From positions 1 to 58,747 of IMG/VR virus record IMGVR_UViG_3300033148_009015: DNA of 58,747 bases; one strand, given 5' to 3'. This DNA is from a virus. Positions 30,142 to 39,404 of this stretch are shown here, piece after piece. The translations under genes were made by a program, and so were the position numbers. Position 1 is the stretch's first letter, and each line of letters opens with the position of its first letter. The notes under the pieces were generated by a model that was not told the DNA's origin, ran no database searches, and worked only from the letters and a program-made list of their open reading frames with translations.

Positions 30142-30503
30142 GCATCATATCGCGCATGTTGAAGCAGACGGCCGTGTACTGGGCGCCGGCGGAGAACGAC
30201 ACTGGCGGCGTCGCTGTGGACGACTACGGCCAGCCGCTCTACGCCGACCCGGCGGAGCTTTCCTGCCGATGGGAGGACGCAAACGAGGAGTTCCTCTCAC
30301 CGGACGGGCAGCGGCGCCTCTCCAGGGCCGTCGTGTACGTAGAGAGCGACGTGCGTGTTGGCGGACTGCTGATGCTCGGCGAGTTGGCGGACGTGACCGA
30401 CTCGGACAATCCGAGAAACAACATGGACGCCCACGAGATACGCGCATTTTTCAAGGCGCCGAACCTCCGGGCGACCGAGTACCTGCGAAAGGCGGTTCTC
30501 TGA
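30138..30503 (+). CDS. Head-tail joining protein-like (121 aa)
   Basis: A strand-rich neck protein: CRWEDANEEFLSPDGQRRLSRAVVYVESDVRVGGLLML resembles phage head closure or minor tail proteins of the gp9/gp16 type. The ATG overlaps the previous stop (ATGA), and its stop overlaps the next ATG. Position after the portal-side connectors and before the tail-completion genes supports a neck role. Confidence 0.6.
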   Translation: MSIISRMLKQTAVYWAPAENDTGGVAVDDYGQPLYADPAELSCRWEDANEEFLSPDGQRRLSRAVVYVESDVRVGGLLMLGELADVTDSDNPRNNMDAHEIRAFFKAPNLRATEYLRKAVL

Positions 30504-30970
30504 TGGCTGCACTGCTCGAGATACGGGGCGTTCAAAGCGTGCTGTCGTCGCTGGCGGCGGCACGCCCGCGCTACGGCGCGGCAATCGAGCGCGGCCTCAA
30601 GAAGGCCGGGCTGTTCCTCCAGCGCGAGAGCCAGAAGATTGTGCCGGTGCAGACCGGCAACCTGAAGAACTCGGCGTTCACGCGCAATGTCGGCGGCAGG
30701 GGCGCGGCCGCCGATGTCGTCGTCGGCTACACCGCCGCCTATGCGGTCTATGTGCACGAGGACCTATCAAAGGCGCACGGCCGCGCGTTCAACGTCAAGC
30801 ACGCGGCCGAAATCGAGCGGGCCAGGGCGCTCGGGCTCAAGGCCGCCACGGCCGAGGGCGGCATGTTCCCGCGCGGCGAGAACCAACAGGCGAAATTCCT
30901 CGAGGCACCGGCGCGGACCAAGCGCCGCGAAATAATGGCAATCATAAGTCGGGAGGCGCGCAAACCTTGA
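30503..30970 (+). CDS. HK97 gp10-like neck / tail-completion protein (155 aa)
   Basis: The phrases IERGLKKAGLFLQRESQKIVPVQTGNLKNSAF and VVVGYTAAYAVYVHED are the signature of the HK97-gp10-like family, which forms part of the neck or tail terminator. Starts at the TGATG overlap with the previous gene. The C-terminus is basic and matches family length. Confidence 0.75.
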   Translation: MAALLEIRGVQSVLSSLAAARPRYGAAIERGLKKAGLFLQRESQKIVPVQTGNLKNSAFTRNVGGRGAAADVVVGYTAAYAVYVHEDLSKAHGRAFNVKHAAEIERARALGLKAATAEGGMFPRGENQQAKFLEAPARTKRREIMAIISREARKP

Positions 30971-30989
30971 CGCTTGCGCGGCGACACTC

Positions 30990-31385
30990 ATGGCCGACCT
31001 GCTCATCTACAACAAGGTGCACTGGATTGAGCGGACCGATGCGAAACGCCTCGACATGCTCAAGGCCAAGTACGAGACAAAAAAGGACGCGTTGATTGCG
31101 ATGCACCGAAAGTTCGAGGGCCACTGGCGCAAAGGCGATGTCGTTGATGTCAAGCCGGACGGCTGGTTCGACAAGCACCCGACAGCCGGGCCATTCATCG
31201 TCGTCAAGGCGCCCCAAATGAGCCTTAAGGCCGCTCGGGCGCAACTTCTCCAGGAGGGCGAAATCCATCGGCGAAAGCTGCGCATCAGCAATCTGCCGGA
31301 TGTGACACACACCGGCGGTAAAATGCCGACCGTCGAAGTCGGCCGCGAAATCGCTACTCTTACGTTGACGGATAAGGAGCCGTAG
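30990..31385 (+). CDS. Hypothetical tail-region protein (131 aa)
   Basis: Not recognised. The N-terminal third is Lys-rich, then FEGHWRKGDVVDVKPDGWFDKHPTAGPFIVVKAP, which looks like a small beta domain. No good SD precedes ATG 30990. It lies between neck genes and the beta-helix protein and may be a structural accessory. Confidence 0.5.
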   Translation: MADLLIYNKVHWIERTDAKRLDMLKAKYETKKDALIAMHRKFEGHWRKGDVVDVKPDGWFDKHPTAGPFIVVKAPQMSLKAARAQLLQEGEIHRRKLRISNLPDVTHTGGKMPTVEVGREIATLTLTDKEP

Positions 31386-31387
31386 CG

Positions 31388-33574
31388 ATGGCGACCAAGT
31401 TCACAGCGACCGTCAATACGGCCGGTGGCGGGACATCGTATAACTCGCTCAGCGCTGCCGAGGCAGGCTTGCAGTGCGACTTGACAGCCGCGACGACTAA
31501 AGTATTCTCGCACGGCGGCATTACCGGTACGATAAACGACAATGCCAGCGTCACCGGCAAGACTTCCGGCGCGACGGCTACAGTGGTGCACTGTACGAGC
31601 AGCCAGATTCTCCTGGAGAACATCTCCGGCACGTTCCAGTCCGGTGAGCAGGTCTATGTCACTCAGGATACGGATTACGTCGTCATAAGCGACGCTGGTG
31701 ACAGCGCCTACGTCTCCATCGAATGTCAGGGCGGAGTGGATTCGACGTACGTGGTTGTGGATGGCTGGACGACCGATTCAAGCCATTACGTTGAGATTAC
31801 CGTAGTAGCGGGTGAGCGGCACAGCGGAACATATCCGACATCAGGTTATCGTTTGGAGGTTGCGGACCCAGGTGCTATCAGAATCAACAACGATTATGTC
31901 AAAATCTTTTGGCTGCCGATAACAGCGACGAACAACGGCGCGGCATCTCGTGGCATCAGAGTCTATTACGCCGATACAATCACAATAGGCTATTGTATCG
32001 TACGGGGCACGCGAGGAGCATCGCCGAGCGATGCGCACTATGGTATTTCCGTATTCGAGGGTTCGGCGTCTGTATTTAACTGCATTGTCTATGACTTTCC
32101 TAACGGCGGTGTAAGTGGGATAGGCCTTAGCAGTCGTGGAACATTGGACGCCTACAATTGCACGGTGCACAATTGCGAGATGGGTTTTTCGTCGTCCTAC
32201 GGCAGAGGCTCCTGCACCAACTGTGTTATCTTCGAGTGTGATGATGATTTCGATGGCGGCACGATTGTGAACTGCGCCTCCGACGACGGCGATGGGACGA
32301 ACGCGCAAACGCTCGATTCATCGGACGGCTACGCCAACGAGTTCGCCGACGCGGCCAATCACGACTACAGCCTGGTAAGTGGCAGCGTATGCATCGACAA
32401 CGGGACCAGTGACCCTGGCAGCGGCCTCTATTCCGACGACATCGTCGGCACGAGCCGCCCGCAGGGCAGCGGATGGGACATAGGAGCGTTCGAGAAATCG
32501 GCCGGCCTCAGCGAGACCGGCCTTGCCGCCTCAGCGAGCGCATCGGCGGTTTCCGGTGACACGGCGGTGCTTGCCGACTCTGGGCTTGGCGCCCAGGCCT
32601 CCGGGGCGGCCAGCGCGGCGGACGCGGCAACGCGCATCGAGTTGGCCCGCACCGCTCAGGCAATGGCGCAGTCCACAGGGGCGGATTACCTGGCCGCAAG
32701 CGAGTCCGCCATGCCGGTCCAGGCCATAGCGAGCGCATCGGCAGCAGACGCACTCGCTTTTGGCGAGCCGAACCTTGCCATTCAGGCGACGGCGCAGGCG
32801 TCGGCAACAGATACGCTGCCATTCAGCGAACTCGGCCTTGCCGCCCAGGCGTCGGCCCAAGCATCCGCCGCGGACGCGGCAAGCGCAAGCGAGGCAACGA
32901 GCGCATCTGCTGTGGCATCGGCAACTGCTGCCTATGAGTCGTTCGGGCTCATTGAGACGGGCCTCCAGGCCCAGGCGGCAGCACAGGTGGCCGTGACCGA
33001 GGCGGCTGCCATGAAAGACCTTACCCTTGGCATTTCGGGGTCTGCCCAGTCGGCAAGCAGCGACGCGGCCGTGATGGGTGAGGCGCAATTGCCCGCGCAG
33101 GCCGCCGCAAGCGTCGTCACGGCCTCGGAGTTGTTCGGGCTCATCGAGGCAGGTCTGCAAGCCCACGCAAGCGCGCAGGCAGCCGCAAGCGATATGGCGG
33201 CATTGGTCGAGTCCTCGCGAGCCGTCTCGGCATCCGGCCAGGCCGCCGCCAGCGACGCCGCGATTGCAAGCGAGACGCAGCTGTCCGCACAGGCCGCCGC
33301 CAATATCTCCGTCGCCTACCAGCTGTTCGGCATCATCGAGACCGGCCTCGGCGTTTCGGCGTTGGCATCGGTTTCCGGCAGCGGCACGGCGGCATTCGTC
33401 GAGCCGGCACCGGCTGCCTCGGCGTCGGCATCTACAGTGTCGGCCGATACTATCTCCGCCCAGGACCTCGGCCTTGCCGCATCGGCGTCCGCGCGGACCG
33501 GCGCGACAGATAGTTTGGCCAGCGGGGTTGCCGCGATTGCGGCATACTGTATAATGCGGCAGGTTACGAGCTGA
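31388..33574 (+). CDS. Beta-helix protein with Ala/Ser repeat tail (728 aa)
   Basis: Residues about 90-370 have right-handed beta-helix character (repeated short strands with VFNCIVYDFPN, YNCTVHNCEMGF, TNCVIFECDDDF) and end in WDIGAFE, a choice-of-anchor-Q type phrase. From about 375 the protein is an Ala/Ser-rich set of roughly 30-residue units (ASASAxxxDxxxxxExGLxAQA), likely a long helical or collagen-like stalk. It could be a receptor-binding or capsid/neck fibre. Composition of the repeat half differs sharply from its neighbours. No chaperone gene is evident. Confidence 0.6.
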   Translation: MATKFTATVNTAGGGTSYNSLSAAEAGLQCDLTAATTKVFSHGGITGTINDNASVTGKTSGATATVVHCTSSQILLENISGTFQSGEQVYVTQDTDYVVISDAGDSAYVSIECQGGVDSTYVVVDGWTTDSSHYVEITVVAGERHSGTYPTSGYRLEVADPGAIRINNDYVKIFWLPITATNNGAASRGIRVYYADTITIGYCIVRGTRGASPSDAHYGISVFEGSASVFNCIVYDFPNGGVSGIGLSSRGTLDAYNCTVHNCEMGFSSSYGRGSCTNCVIFECDDDFDGGTIVNCASDDGDGTNAQTLDSSDGYANEFADAANHDYSLVSGSVCIDNGTSDPGSGLYSDDIVGTSRPQGSGWDIGAFEKSAGLSETGLAASASASAVSGDTAVLADSGLGAQASGAASAADAATRIELARTAQAMAQSTGADYLAASESAMPVQAIASASAADALAFGEPNLAIQATAQASATDTLPFSELGLAAQASAQASAADAASASEATSASAVASATAAYESFGLIETGLQAQAAAQVAVTEAAAMKDLTLGISGSAQSASSDAAVMGEAQLPAQAAASVVTASELFGLIEAGLQAHASAQAAASDMAALVESSRAVSASGQAAASDAAIASETQLSAQAAANISVAYQLFGIIETGLGVSALASVSGSGTAAFVEPAPAASASASTVSADTISAQDLGLAASASARTGATDSLASGVAAIAAYCIMRQVTS

Positions 33575-33593
33575 GCAAAAACGGACACGGACA

Positions 33594-33725
33594 ATGAAAA
33601 CGAAGAACAGCAAGCCGGGCGAGGAGCATCGAAGGCCGAGAATGCCGTTCCGCGCCAAGTGCACCGACAGGCTTATCGCGCGAGAGTCGCTCAAGCTCCG
33701 CGCGAAATCGGGGACGGCGAAGTAG
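33594..33725 (+). CDS. Small basic protein (43 aa)
   Basis: A Lys/Arg-rich peptide (MKTKNSKPGEEHRRPRMPFR start) fills the gap between two tail-region genes. Weak GGACACGGAC signal before the ATG. No family is recognised. It may be a minor structural or DNA-binding peptide, or spurious. Confidence 0.4.
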   Translation: MKTKNSKPGEEHRRPRMPFRAKCTDRLIARESLKLRAKSGTAK

Positions 33726-33740
33726 CAAGGAGAAATTATC

Positions 33741-34157
33741 ATGTCGAATGAAATCTGTACCGAGGGATTGCAATACATCTTGGAGACGGCCTTCAGCGAG
33801 GAGCAGAGCGTCCCAGTGAACTTCTATATGGGTCTGTGCACCGACGCCAGCGTCGCCGAGGGCGCGGGGCTCACGGACTTGACCGAAGTCACCGGCTCCG
33901 GCTACGCGCGCCAGACCGTCCCCAGCGATACGAACGGCTTCACGTCGGCCAGCACAGGGACGGGCGATTGGAAGGTCACGACTTCGACCGAGACGTTCAG
34001 CGCCACGGGTACGTGGACCGGCGCGACGCACGCCTTCCTGGCCACCACCAACGACAACAGCGGCAAGCTCATCGCCGTCGCGGAGCTCTCGACCACGCGG
34101 ACGCTCCAGAACGGCGACTCGCTCCAGGTCTCGATGGAGCTCACATTGGCAGGCTAA
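33741..34157 (+). CDS. Tail-associated structural protein, unknown subtype (138 aa)
   Basis: A beta-rich protein with NFYMGLCTDASVAEGAGLTDLTEV and ELSTTRTLQNGDSLQVSMELTLA, a pattern I recall in phage structural proteins of unknown function between the neck and tail tube. SD AAGGAG spaced 8. It may be a decoration or tail-tip-like fibre. Confidence 0.55.
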   Translation: MSNEICTEGLQYILETAFSEEQSVPVNFYMGLCTDASVAEGAGLTDLTEVTGSGYARQTVPSDTNGFTSASTGTGDWKVTTSTETFSATGTWTGATHAFLATTNDNSGKLIAVAELSTTRTLQNGDSLQVSMELTLAG

Positions 34158-34161
34158 GACA

Positions 34162-34701
34162 ATGCAGACTGCCTTAGTAGGACAGGCGAACGTGGTCGGC
34201 TTGCCCGTAGTGGCCAAGGCGACCGGCGGCCCCATCACATCGGGGACGGTCAACTTCTACCTCATGGCGAGAGATGGCGACAACGCCGGCAAGTGGTATC
34301 GCGGCTCGGACCAGACCTGGCAGTCCAGCGAGTCCATAGCGGGCGCGGCCACGCACGACGCCGACGGCCAGTGGCGGCTGAGCCTGCCGTCGGCCGTCTG
34401 GACCGATGGCGTGCGATACCGGCTGTACGCGAAGGAGTCCGGCGACTTGCACATCCCCGTCGGCGAGGATATACTCGCCGAGACGCCAGTGCTAAGCCAG
34501 ATTGGCGCGACCGTCGGCGAGACGTGGACGACCGCCAAGCTGCTGAAGGTCGTTGGTGCGTTCCTGGCCGGCAAATGGCAGCTCAAGACCGGCGAGACGG
34601 ACGTGTACGAGATTCTCGACCCGGACGACGGCACGACGGTCGTCCTCGAGGTGACGCTCTCGCAGACGACGCCCTACAAGACGGTGACGGTGAAGATATG
34701 A
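34162..34701 (+). CDS. Hypothetical tail-region protein (179 aa)
   Basis: A beta-rich protein with GGPITSGTVNFYLMARDGDNAGKWYRG, an immunoglobulin- or fibre-like pattern. The C-terminus DGTTVVLEVTLSQTTPYKTVTV is strand-rich. Overlaps the next gene start (ATGA). Possibly a minor tail fibre component; function unknown. Confidence 0.5.
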   Translation: MQTALVGQANVVGLPVVAKATGGPITSGTVNFYLMARDGDNAGKWYRGSDQTWQSSESIAGAATHDADGQWRLSLPSAVWTDGVRYRLYAKESGDLHIPVGEDILAETPVLSQIGATVGETWTTAKLLKVVGAFLAGKWQLKTGETDVYEILDPDDGTTVVLEVTLSQTTPYKTVTVKI

Positions 34702-35249
34702 GCCTTGCGATAATCGGTGACAACCTGATTGCGGCCGCCACGTGCGGCACGCTGCACCTCAAGGCGCTGGCCCGGACGACCAGCGGCAGCGACGTGCTGC
34801 TGAACAGCCCGGCGCGGATTCTGATGCTCTACATCACCGGCGAGCTCGGGCTGATGAGCGACCCGTCCGACTATGCCGACTGGCCGCTGTACGTCGGGTT
34901 CCTGCCGGACGCCCCGGACGCCAAGACGAACGCCGGCTGCGTATACAACACCGTCGGCACGCAGGACGAGAGGCTGATGAGCGGCCCGGTGCCGCAACAC
35001 TTCGGTGTACAGCTGCGAATCCGCTCGACCGACCACAACACGGGCTGGCGCAAAATCGAGGAGGTCGCCAACGCGCTCGACGCCGTCATTAACGCGACGC
35101 TCGCCACGGCCGGCGAGGAGTACGAGATACAGAACCTCAGCCGCATGTCGCCCATACTGGACCTCGGCCTAGAGGTCGGGGCGCGCGAGCGGCGATTCGT
35201 GTTCACGGTCAACTATACGATGACCGTGCGGGAACTACTGAATAATTAG
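34698..35249 (+). CDS. Tail terminator / minor tail protein-like (183 aa)
   Basis: Length and the sequence pattern (an early IIGDNLIAAATC, a central HFGVQLRIRS, a final FVFTVNYTMTVRELL) resemble phage tail-terminator or completion proteins. It directly precedes the tail tube gene, the usual place of the terminator. ATG 34698 overlaps the previous stop. Confidence 0.6.
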   Translation: MSLAIIGDNLIAAATCGTLHLKALARTTSGSDVLLNSPARILMLYITGELGLMSDPSDYADWPLYVGFLPDAPDAKTNAGCVYNTVGTQDERLMSGPVPQHFGVQLRIRSTDHNTGWRKIEEVANALDAVINATLATAGEEYEIQNLSRMSPILDLGLEVGARERRFVFTVNYTMTVRELLNN

Positions 35250-35269
35250 CGATTATAGGAGCTCGAAAG

Positions 35270-35707
35270 ATGTCTATTCTAGGGGACGGCCACGGCATGA
35301 GTATCACCTTCGGGAGCCCGCCGTCGGGCGTGACGATTGCCAACATCATGAAGGAGAAGACCGTCACACCGATGTCGATGGAGGGCGGCGGCCCGAACGA
35401 CACGACCACGATGCGGAATACGACGTACCGTACGCGGCAGCCAAAGAATCTCATCACGATGGGCAACGCCACGCTGGTGTGCGCGTATGACCCGCAGCTC
35501 TTCCAGGAGCTCGTGGATATGCTGAACGTGAACCAGGAGATAACGTTCACGTTCCCGGACAATGCCACGCTCGTGGTGTGGGGCTGGATTGACGCCGTCA
35601 CGCCCGCCCCGTGTGCCGAGGGCGAGCAACCGACATGCGAGGTCACCATCGTGGCGAGCAACCAGAACGACGCCGGTGAGGAAACCGCCCCGGTGTACAG
35701 TCCGTAG
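35270..35707 (+). CDS. Major tail tube protein (145 aa)
   Basis: Position before the chaperone pair, strong SD (AGGAG spaced 8), and beta-rich sequence with QELVDMLNVNQEITFTFPDNATLVVWGWIDAVTP fit a tail tube protein of the short siphovirus type. It polymerises around the tape-measure protein. Confidence 0.75.
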   Translation: MSILGDGHGMSITFGSPPSGVTIANIMKEKTVTPMSMEGGGPNDTTTMRNTTYRTRQPKNLITMGNATLVCAYDPQLFQELVDMLNVNQEITFTFPDNATLVVWGWIDAVTPAPCAEGEQPTCEVTIVASNQNDAGEETAPVYSP

Positions 35708-35731
35708 TCCAACGATTCAAGGAGGTGCACA

Positions 35732-36091
35732 GTGCAGGACGTTATGAAGCTGAAGGCCGCCTTCAAGTCGCGGCCCGTCGAAATAACGGACGAGCAGGGA
35801 CAGGTGCGCAGATATACCCTGCGCGAGCTCGACGGCAAGCAGCGGGACCAGTGGTTCTCGCTGATGGGCGACCGCGTGCAAATCGAGGACGGCCGGGTCG
35901 TAGGCGTGCGCAACTTCGACGGCTTTCAGGCCGCGCTGGTAAGCCACTGCCTGTATGACGAGAAGGGCCAGGCGGTGCCAATCGATGAAATCCAGGCGCT
36001 GCCCGCCCGCGTGCAGGACGCGCTGTTCCGCGCCGCGCAGGAGCTCAGCGCCCTGACTGAGCAGTCCGTCGCAGACGCAAAAAACGACTAA
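35732..36091 (+). CDS. Tail assembly chaperone gpG-like (119 aa)
   Basis: A small protein between the tail tube and tape measure genes, starting at GTG 35732 after SD AAGGAGG spaced 6. Its last codons hold the slippery heptamer A AAA AAC (36079-36085) in the correct phase. A -1 shift joins it to the frame ending at 36453, giving gpGT, as in lambda. The family call rests mainly on position and on this signal. Confidence 0.85.
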   Translation: MQDVMKLKAAFKSRPVEITDEQGQVRRYTLRELDGKQRDQWFSLMGDRVQIEDGRVVGVRNFDGFQAALVSHCLYDEKGQAVPIDEIQALPARVQDALFRAAQELSALTEQSVADAKND

Positions 36092-36130
36092 AGGGTGAGA
36101 CGCTGGCGTGGTTCCGTCTGGCGTCTCACC
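36079..36130 (+). promoter_or_regulatory. Programmed -1 ribosomal frameshift signal (G/GT)
   Basis: The slippery heptamer AAAAAAC is followed by 8 bases and then a 9-bp perfect stem (36094-36102 with 36122-36130, loop 19 bases). The zero frame stops six bases after the heptamer. This is a complete canonical signal. Confidence 0.85.
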
Positions 36131-36453
36131 TGCGAATGCCGGTGGCCGAGTGCCAACGGCGCATGTCGTCGAGCGAATTCGTTATGTGGCAGCATTATCT
36201 GGCGATGGAATACAACATGCCGAGCCGGTCGGACCTGTATGCCGCGCAGACGGCGATGGTCACGGCCCAGGCGCTCGCGGGCAGCAGGGGCCGCCCGTTC
36301 CGCCTGTCGGACTTCGTGCTGCGGTTCCGCGAACCGGCGGGCGGCGGCGACTCGCTATCGCAGCAGCAGCGCGAGGCGCGGTTCAAGGCGTCCATTCTCG
36401 CGGCGTTCGGCGTAAGGCCGACGCGCAAGGAGCGCAAAAATGCCCAACCTTGA
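36092..36453 (+). CDS. gpT-like extension, translated only as G-T frameshift fusion
   Basis: The -1 frame is open from the slippery site to 36453. Its first ATG (36136) has no SD. The whole -1-frame segment encodes a helical domain (SEFVMWQHYLAMEYNMPSRS). It is expected to appear as a GT fusion starting at 35732. The T part binds the tail tube protein in lambda. Its end overlaps the tape measure start by 14 bases. Confidence 0.8.
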
Positions 36454-39043
36454 CCTCGGCAACCTGGTGGTCCACCTGAGGCTCGACGACGGCGCCTTTC
36501 GCCTGGGAATGGGCGCCGTCCGCGGTTCGCTCAACGCCATCAAGGGCGGGCTGGGCCAGGTCGAGCGCGTCCTGCGCCGCGCCAGCCAGGCGGCGCTGGC
36601 CTACGGCGCGGTCTCGGTCAAGGCGTTCGCATCGTTCGAGAAGCAGCTCGCGTCCGTATCGACGATGCTGGACGAGCAGACGATGCGATACCTGCCGGGC
36701 TACGAGCGGGCGCTCAAGGCCATGGCGATAGAGTTCGGCGAGGGGACCGAGACACTGTCCAAGGGTCTCTACGACATCCTGTCGGCCAGCATTCCTGCAA
36801 GCAAGGCGATAAACGTCCTGCGGACGTCCGTCGTGGCGGCGACCGCCGGCATGACCACCACGGCCAAGGCCGCCGACGCGATAACGACAATCCTCAACGC
36901 CTACGCCCTCAGCGCCGACCAGGCCGAGTACGTGAGTGACATTTTGTTCGCCACGGTCAAGCGCGGCAAGATTACCTTCGACGAGTTGGCCAGCGGAATC
37001 GGGCGCGCAGCAAGCATTTCCGCCGTGGCGGGGCTCAGCTTGGAGGAGGTCGGCGCGGCGATAGCGACGATGACGCGCTCCGGCCTGCGGGCCGAGATTG
37101 CAATGACGGCCCTGCGCGCAATCGTCACGTCGTTCATGCGGCCCACGGAGGACGCGGCGGCCGCCGCCGAGGCGCTCGGACTCCACCTGAACACGGCGAC
37201 GCTGCGCGCCATGGGTCTGACGGGCGTGCTCCAGCGGCTCCGCACCGCCAGCGCCGAGCAGGTCGCGGCGCTGATGCCGAACGTCCGAGGCCTGACCGGC
37301 ATCGCCTCCGCGCTGAAGCAGGTCGAGGCCAACGCCGACGACCTCCAGTTCATGTACGAGTCGCTGGGCCGGACGCAGGAGGCCTACGGCAAGATGGCCG
37401 GCACGCTGTCGTTCGCGATATCACGGTTGTGGCAGTCGCTCAAGATAACGGCCGTCGGCGTCGGGGAGCGCCTGGCGCCGGTGATGAGGGCGATAGCCGA
37501 CTTCTTCGTCGAGAACCAGCGGACCATCGAGAGCTGGGCCGTCGCCCTGGCCGACCGCGTCGTCTTCGTCGGGCAGGTGCTCATGGACCTCGTCCGGCTA
37601 CTGCGGACGAACTTCCGCGCCGGCATGGAGGGCGCGTTCACGCTGCTGCTCAACATGTTCGAGGCCGCGGCGCGGCTGGCAATCGACCTGGCCGTGCGCA
37701 CGGGCAAGGGCATCTGGAAGGGCATCCGCGAGGGGATATTCGGCAGTACGGAGCGGCAAATCGAGGAGAAGGCCCTGCAATGGTACAAGTCCGGCGGCCA
37801 CCCGATGAAGAAGGTGCCGGGCTTCGGCTATGTTTACGGCTTTGGCGGCGGCTACATGGACACGACGCGCGAAGTGCCCGCCGACGAGGAGCTGATGGAA
37901 CGATATCGCAAGAAGGCGCGCGAGGTCATCGAGAAGCCGTTCTTCGAGGACGTGCTCGAGGGCTTCCCCGAGAAGGTCCGCCAGGTCTTCCGCGACCTGC
38001 AGAAGGACGTGAGCACCGGCAGCGAGCAGGTCGGACAAATCATCGAGCGGCGCCTGTCCGAGCTGCGCTTCAAGGACGCCGCCCGCAAGGCCCGCGACGC
38101 CTGGGAGGGCGTCAAGGAGGGCCTGGAGCCGGTGCTCGGCGTCCTCGGCAAGGTCAAGGACGCGACGCTGGCCTACTTCGGCGCTCAGAAGGCCGCCGAG
38201 CCGATGCAGCGTCTCGCCGCCGAAGACATGGAGGCGTTCGACGAGGCGCTCACGCAGGGGCGCGGCAAGGTGGCCCTGATGATTCGGGAGCTCCAGCACG
38301 AATACAGGTGGCTGGGCATGATTTCCGAGGAGCGCGAGCGCGGCGTCCGGTTGGCACAGTTCGAGCTGGCCGTCCAGGAGGAGCTCGCCGGCCAGCCGCT
38401 CGAGGCGGCGCGGGCGCTGCAGAGGTACAACGAGCTGCTCGAGCGAATCTCCGAGGGCAAGACCGGCCCGGCCGCGATGACCACGGCCCTGAAGCGCTGG
38501 GCCTATGACGCCGGCAATATCTGGCGCAACCTCGGTGACGCCGTGGCCAGCGCCTTCGACCGCATGTCCCGCAGCCTGACCGACATGGTGATGACCGGCA
38601 AGGCGCAGTTCCGCGACTTCGCCCGCGCAGTCGTGGCGGACATCCTCCAAATAATGATACGCTGGCAGATGGTCGCGGGCCTCCAGGCGGTGTTCCCGGC
38701 GATGTTCGCTGCGCGGCCGAGCTATGCCCCGCAGGTGACCATTGGCGAAGCATGGCTCGCCGAGCCGCTGCCGGTACACCATTCCGGCAAGGCGGCGGGC
38801 TGGCATCCGGCCTTCCCGCGCCTGCAGGTGGACGAGTATCCCGCCGTCATCAAGCGCGGCGAGACGATTCTACCTGAGGGGGCCGGCGTCGTGCCGCCAA
38901 CGGTCGTGATAAACAACAACACGGGCCTGCCGCTCGACCAGGCCGGGCCGCCGCGCTTCGACGGCGACCAGTGGGTCGTCAACGTCGTTGTCCGGGACCT
39001 GAACGAGCGAGGACCGATACGCAAGGCGATGGAGGCGATGTAG
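36440..39043 (+). CDS. Tape measure protein (867 aa)
   Basis: The N-terminal 400 residues match the TP901-type tape measure core (ASVSTMLDEQTMRYLPGYERA..., TTAKAADAITTILNAY, AIATMTRSGLRAEIAMTALRA). Hydrophobic and coiled-coil stretches follow, with a C-terminal membrane-active-looking part. By the usual scale of about 0.15 nm per residue, the tail would be near 130 nm. ATG 36440 is preceded by GGAG within the GT frame. No lysozyme domain is fused. Confidence 0.9.
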   Translation: MPNLDLGNLVVHLRLDDGAFRLGMGAVRGSLNAIKGGLGQVERVLRRASQAALAYGAVSVKAFASFEKQLASVSTMLDEQTMRYLPGYERALKAMAIEFGEGTETLSKGLYDILSASIPASKAINVLRTSVVAATAGMTTTAKAADAITTILNAYALSADQAEYVSDILFATVKRGKITFDELASGIGRAASISAVAGLSLEEVGAAIATMTRSGLRAEIAMTALRAIVTSFMRPTEDAAAAAEALGLHLNTATLRAMGLTGVLQRLRTASAEQVAALMPNVRGLTGIASALKQVEANADDLQFMYESLGRTQEAYGKMAGTLSFAISRLWQSLKITAVGVGERLAPVMRAIADFFVENQRTIESWAVALADRVVFVGQVLMDLVRLLRTNFRAGMEGAFTLLLNMFEAAARLAIDLAVRTGKGIWKGIREGIFGSTERQIEEKALQWYKSGGHPMKKVPGFGYVYGFGGGYMDTTREVPADEELMERYRKKAREVIEKPFFEDVLEGFPEKVRQVFRDLQKDVSTGSEQVGQIIERRLSELRFKDAARKARDAWEGVKEGLEPVLGVLGKVKDATLAYFGAQKAAEPMQRLAAEDMEAFDEALTQGRGKVALMIRELQHEYRWLGMISEERERGVRLAQFELAVQEELAGQPLEAARALQRYNELLERISEGKTGPAAMTTALKRWAYDAGNIWRNLGDAVASAFDRMSRSLTDMVMTGKAQFRDFARAVVADILQIMIRWQMVAGLQAVFPAMFAARPSYAPQVTIGEAWLAEPLPVHHSGKAAGWHPAFPRLQVDEYPAVIKRGETILPEGAGVVPPTVVINNNTGLPLDQAGPPRFDGDQWVVNVVVRDLNERGPIRKAMEAM

Positions 39044-39044
39044 C

Positions 39045-39404
39045 ATGTCCGTTACGTTCCCGACGCTGTCGCGCCACCCGAAGGAGAGGGGCGGCCTGAC
39101 CGAGACGAAGGACTTCGACCCGTCGCTGCGGACGCGGCCGGAGGACGGCAAGGTCATCAGCCGCGCCCGGCAGACCGCCGTCAAGCGGCGCTGGCGCGTC
39201 GCCTTCAGCAACATGACGGACGCGGACAAGTCCGCCCTGGAGAGCATGGAGTCCGATGCGCTCATCGGTGCCGACACGATTGCGTGGACGCACCCCAAGA
39301 CTGACGAGCCCATCACAGTGAGGCTGGCCGGGCCAATCGAGTACCGCGTCCAGCCGACGAACGCGGACCTTTGGGAAATTGAGTTCGAGGTGGTCGAGGC
39401 TTGA
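39045..39404 (+). CDS. gpM-like minor tail protein (119 aa)
   Basis: A small beta-rich protein directly after the tape measure gene, the position of lambda gpM. The phrase FSNMTDADKSALESME and the ending ADLWEIEFEVVEA fit this group. The stop overlaps the TTG start of the gpL-like gene. Confidence 0.65.
   Translation: MSVTFPTLSRHPKERGGLTETKDFDPSLRTRPEDGKVISRARQTAVKRRWRVAFSNMTDADKSALESMESDALIGADTIAWTHPKTDEPITVRLAGPIEYRVQPTNADLWEIEFEVVEA

Noticed and set aside
36136-36453. Independent gene starting at ATG 36136
   Set aside because: No SD, and the -1 frame is open from the slippery site. It is better explained as the T part of a frameshift fusion.
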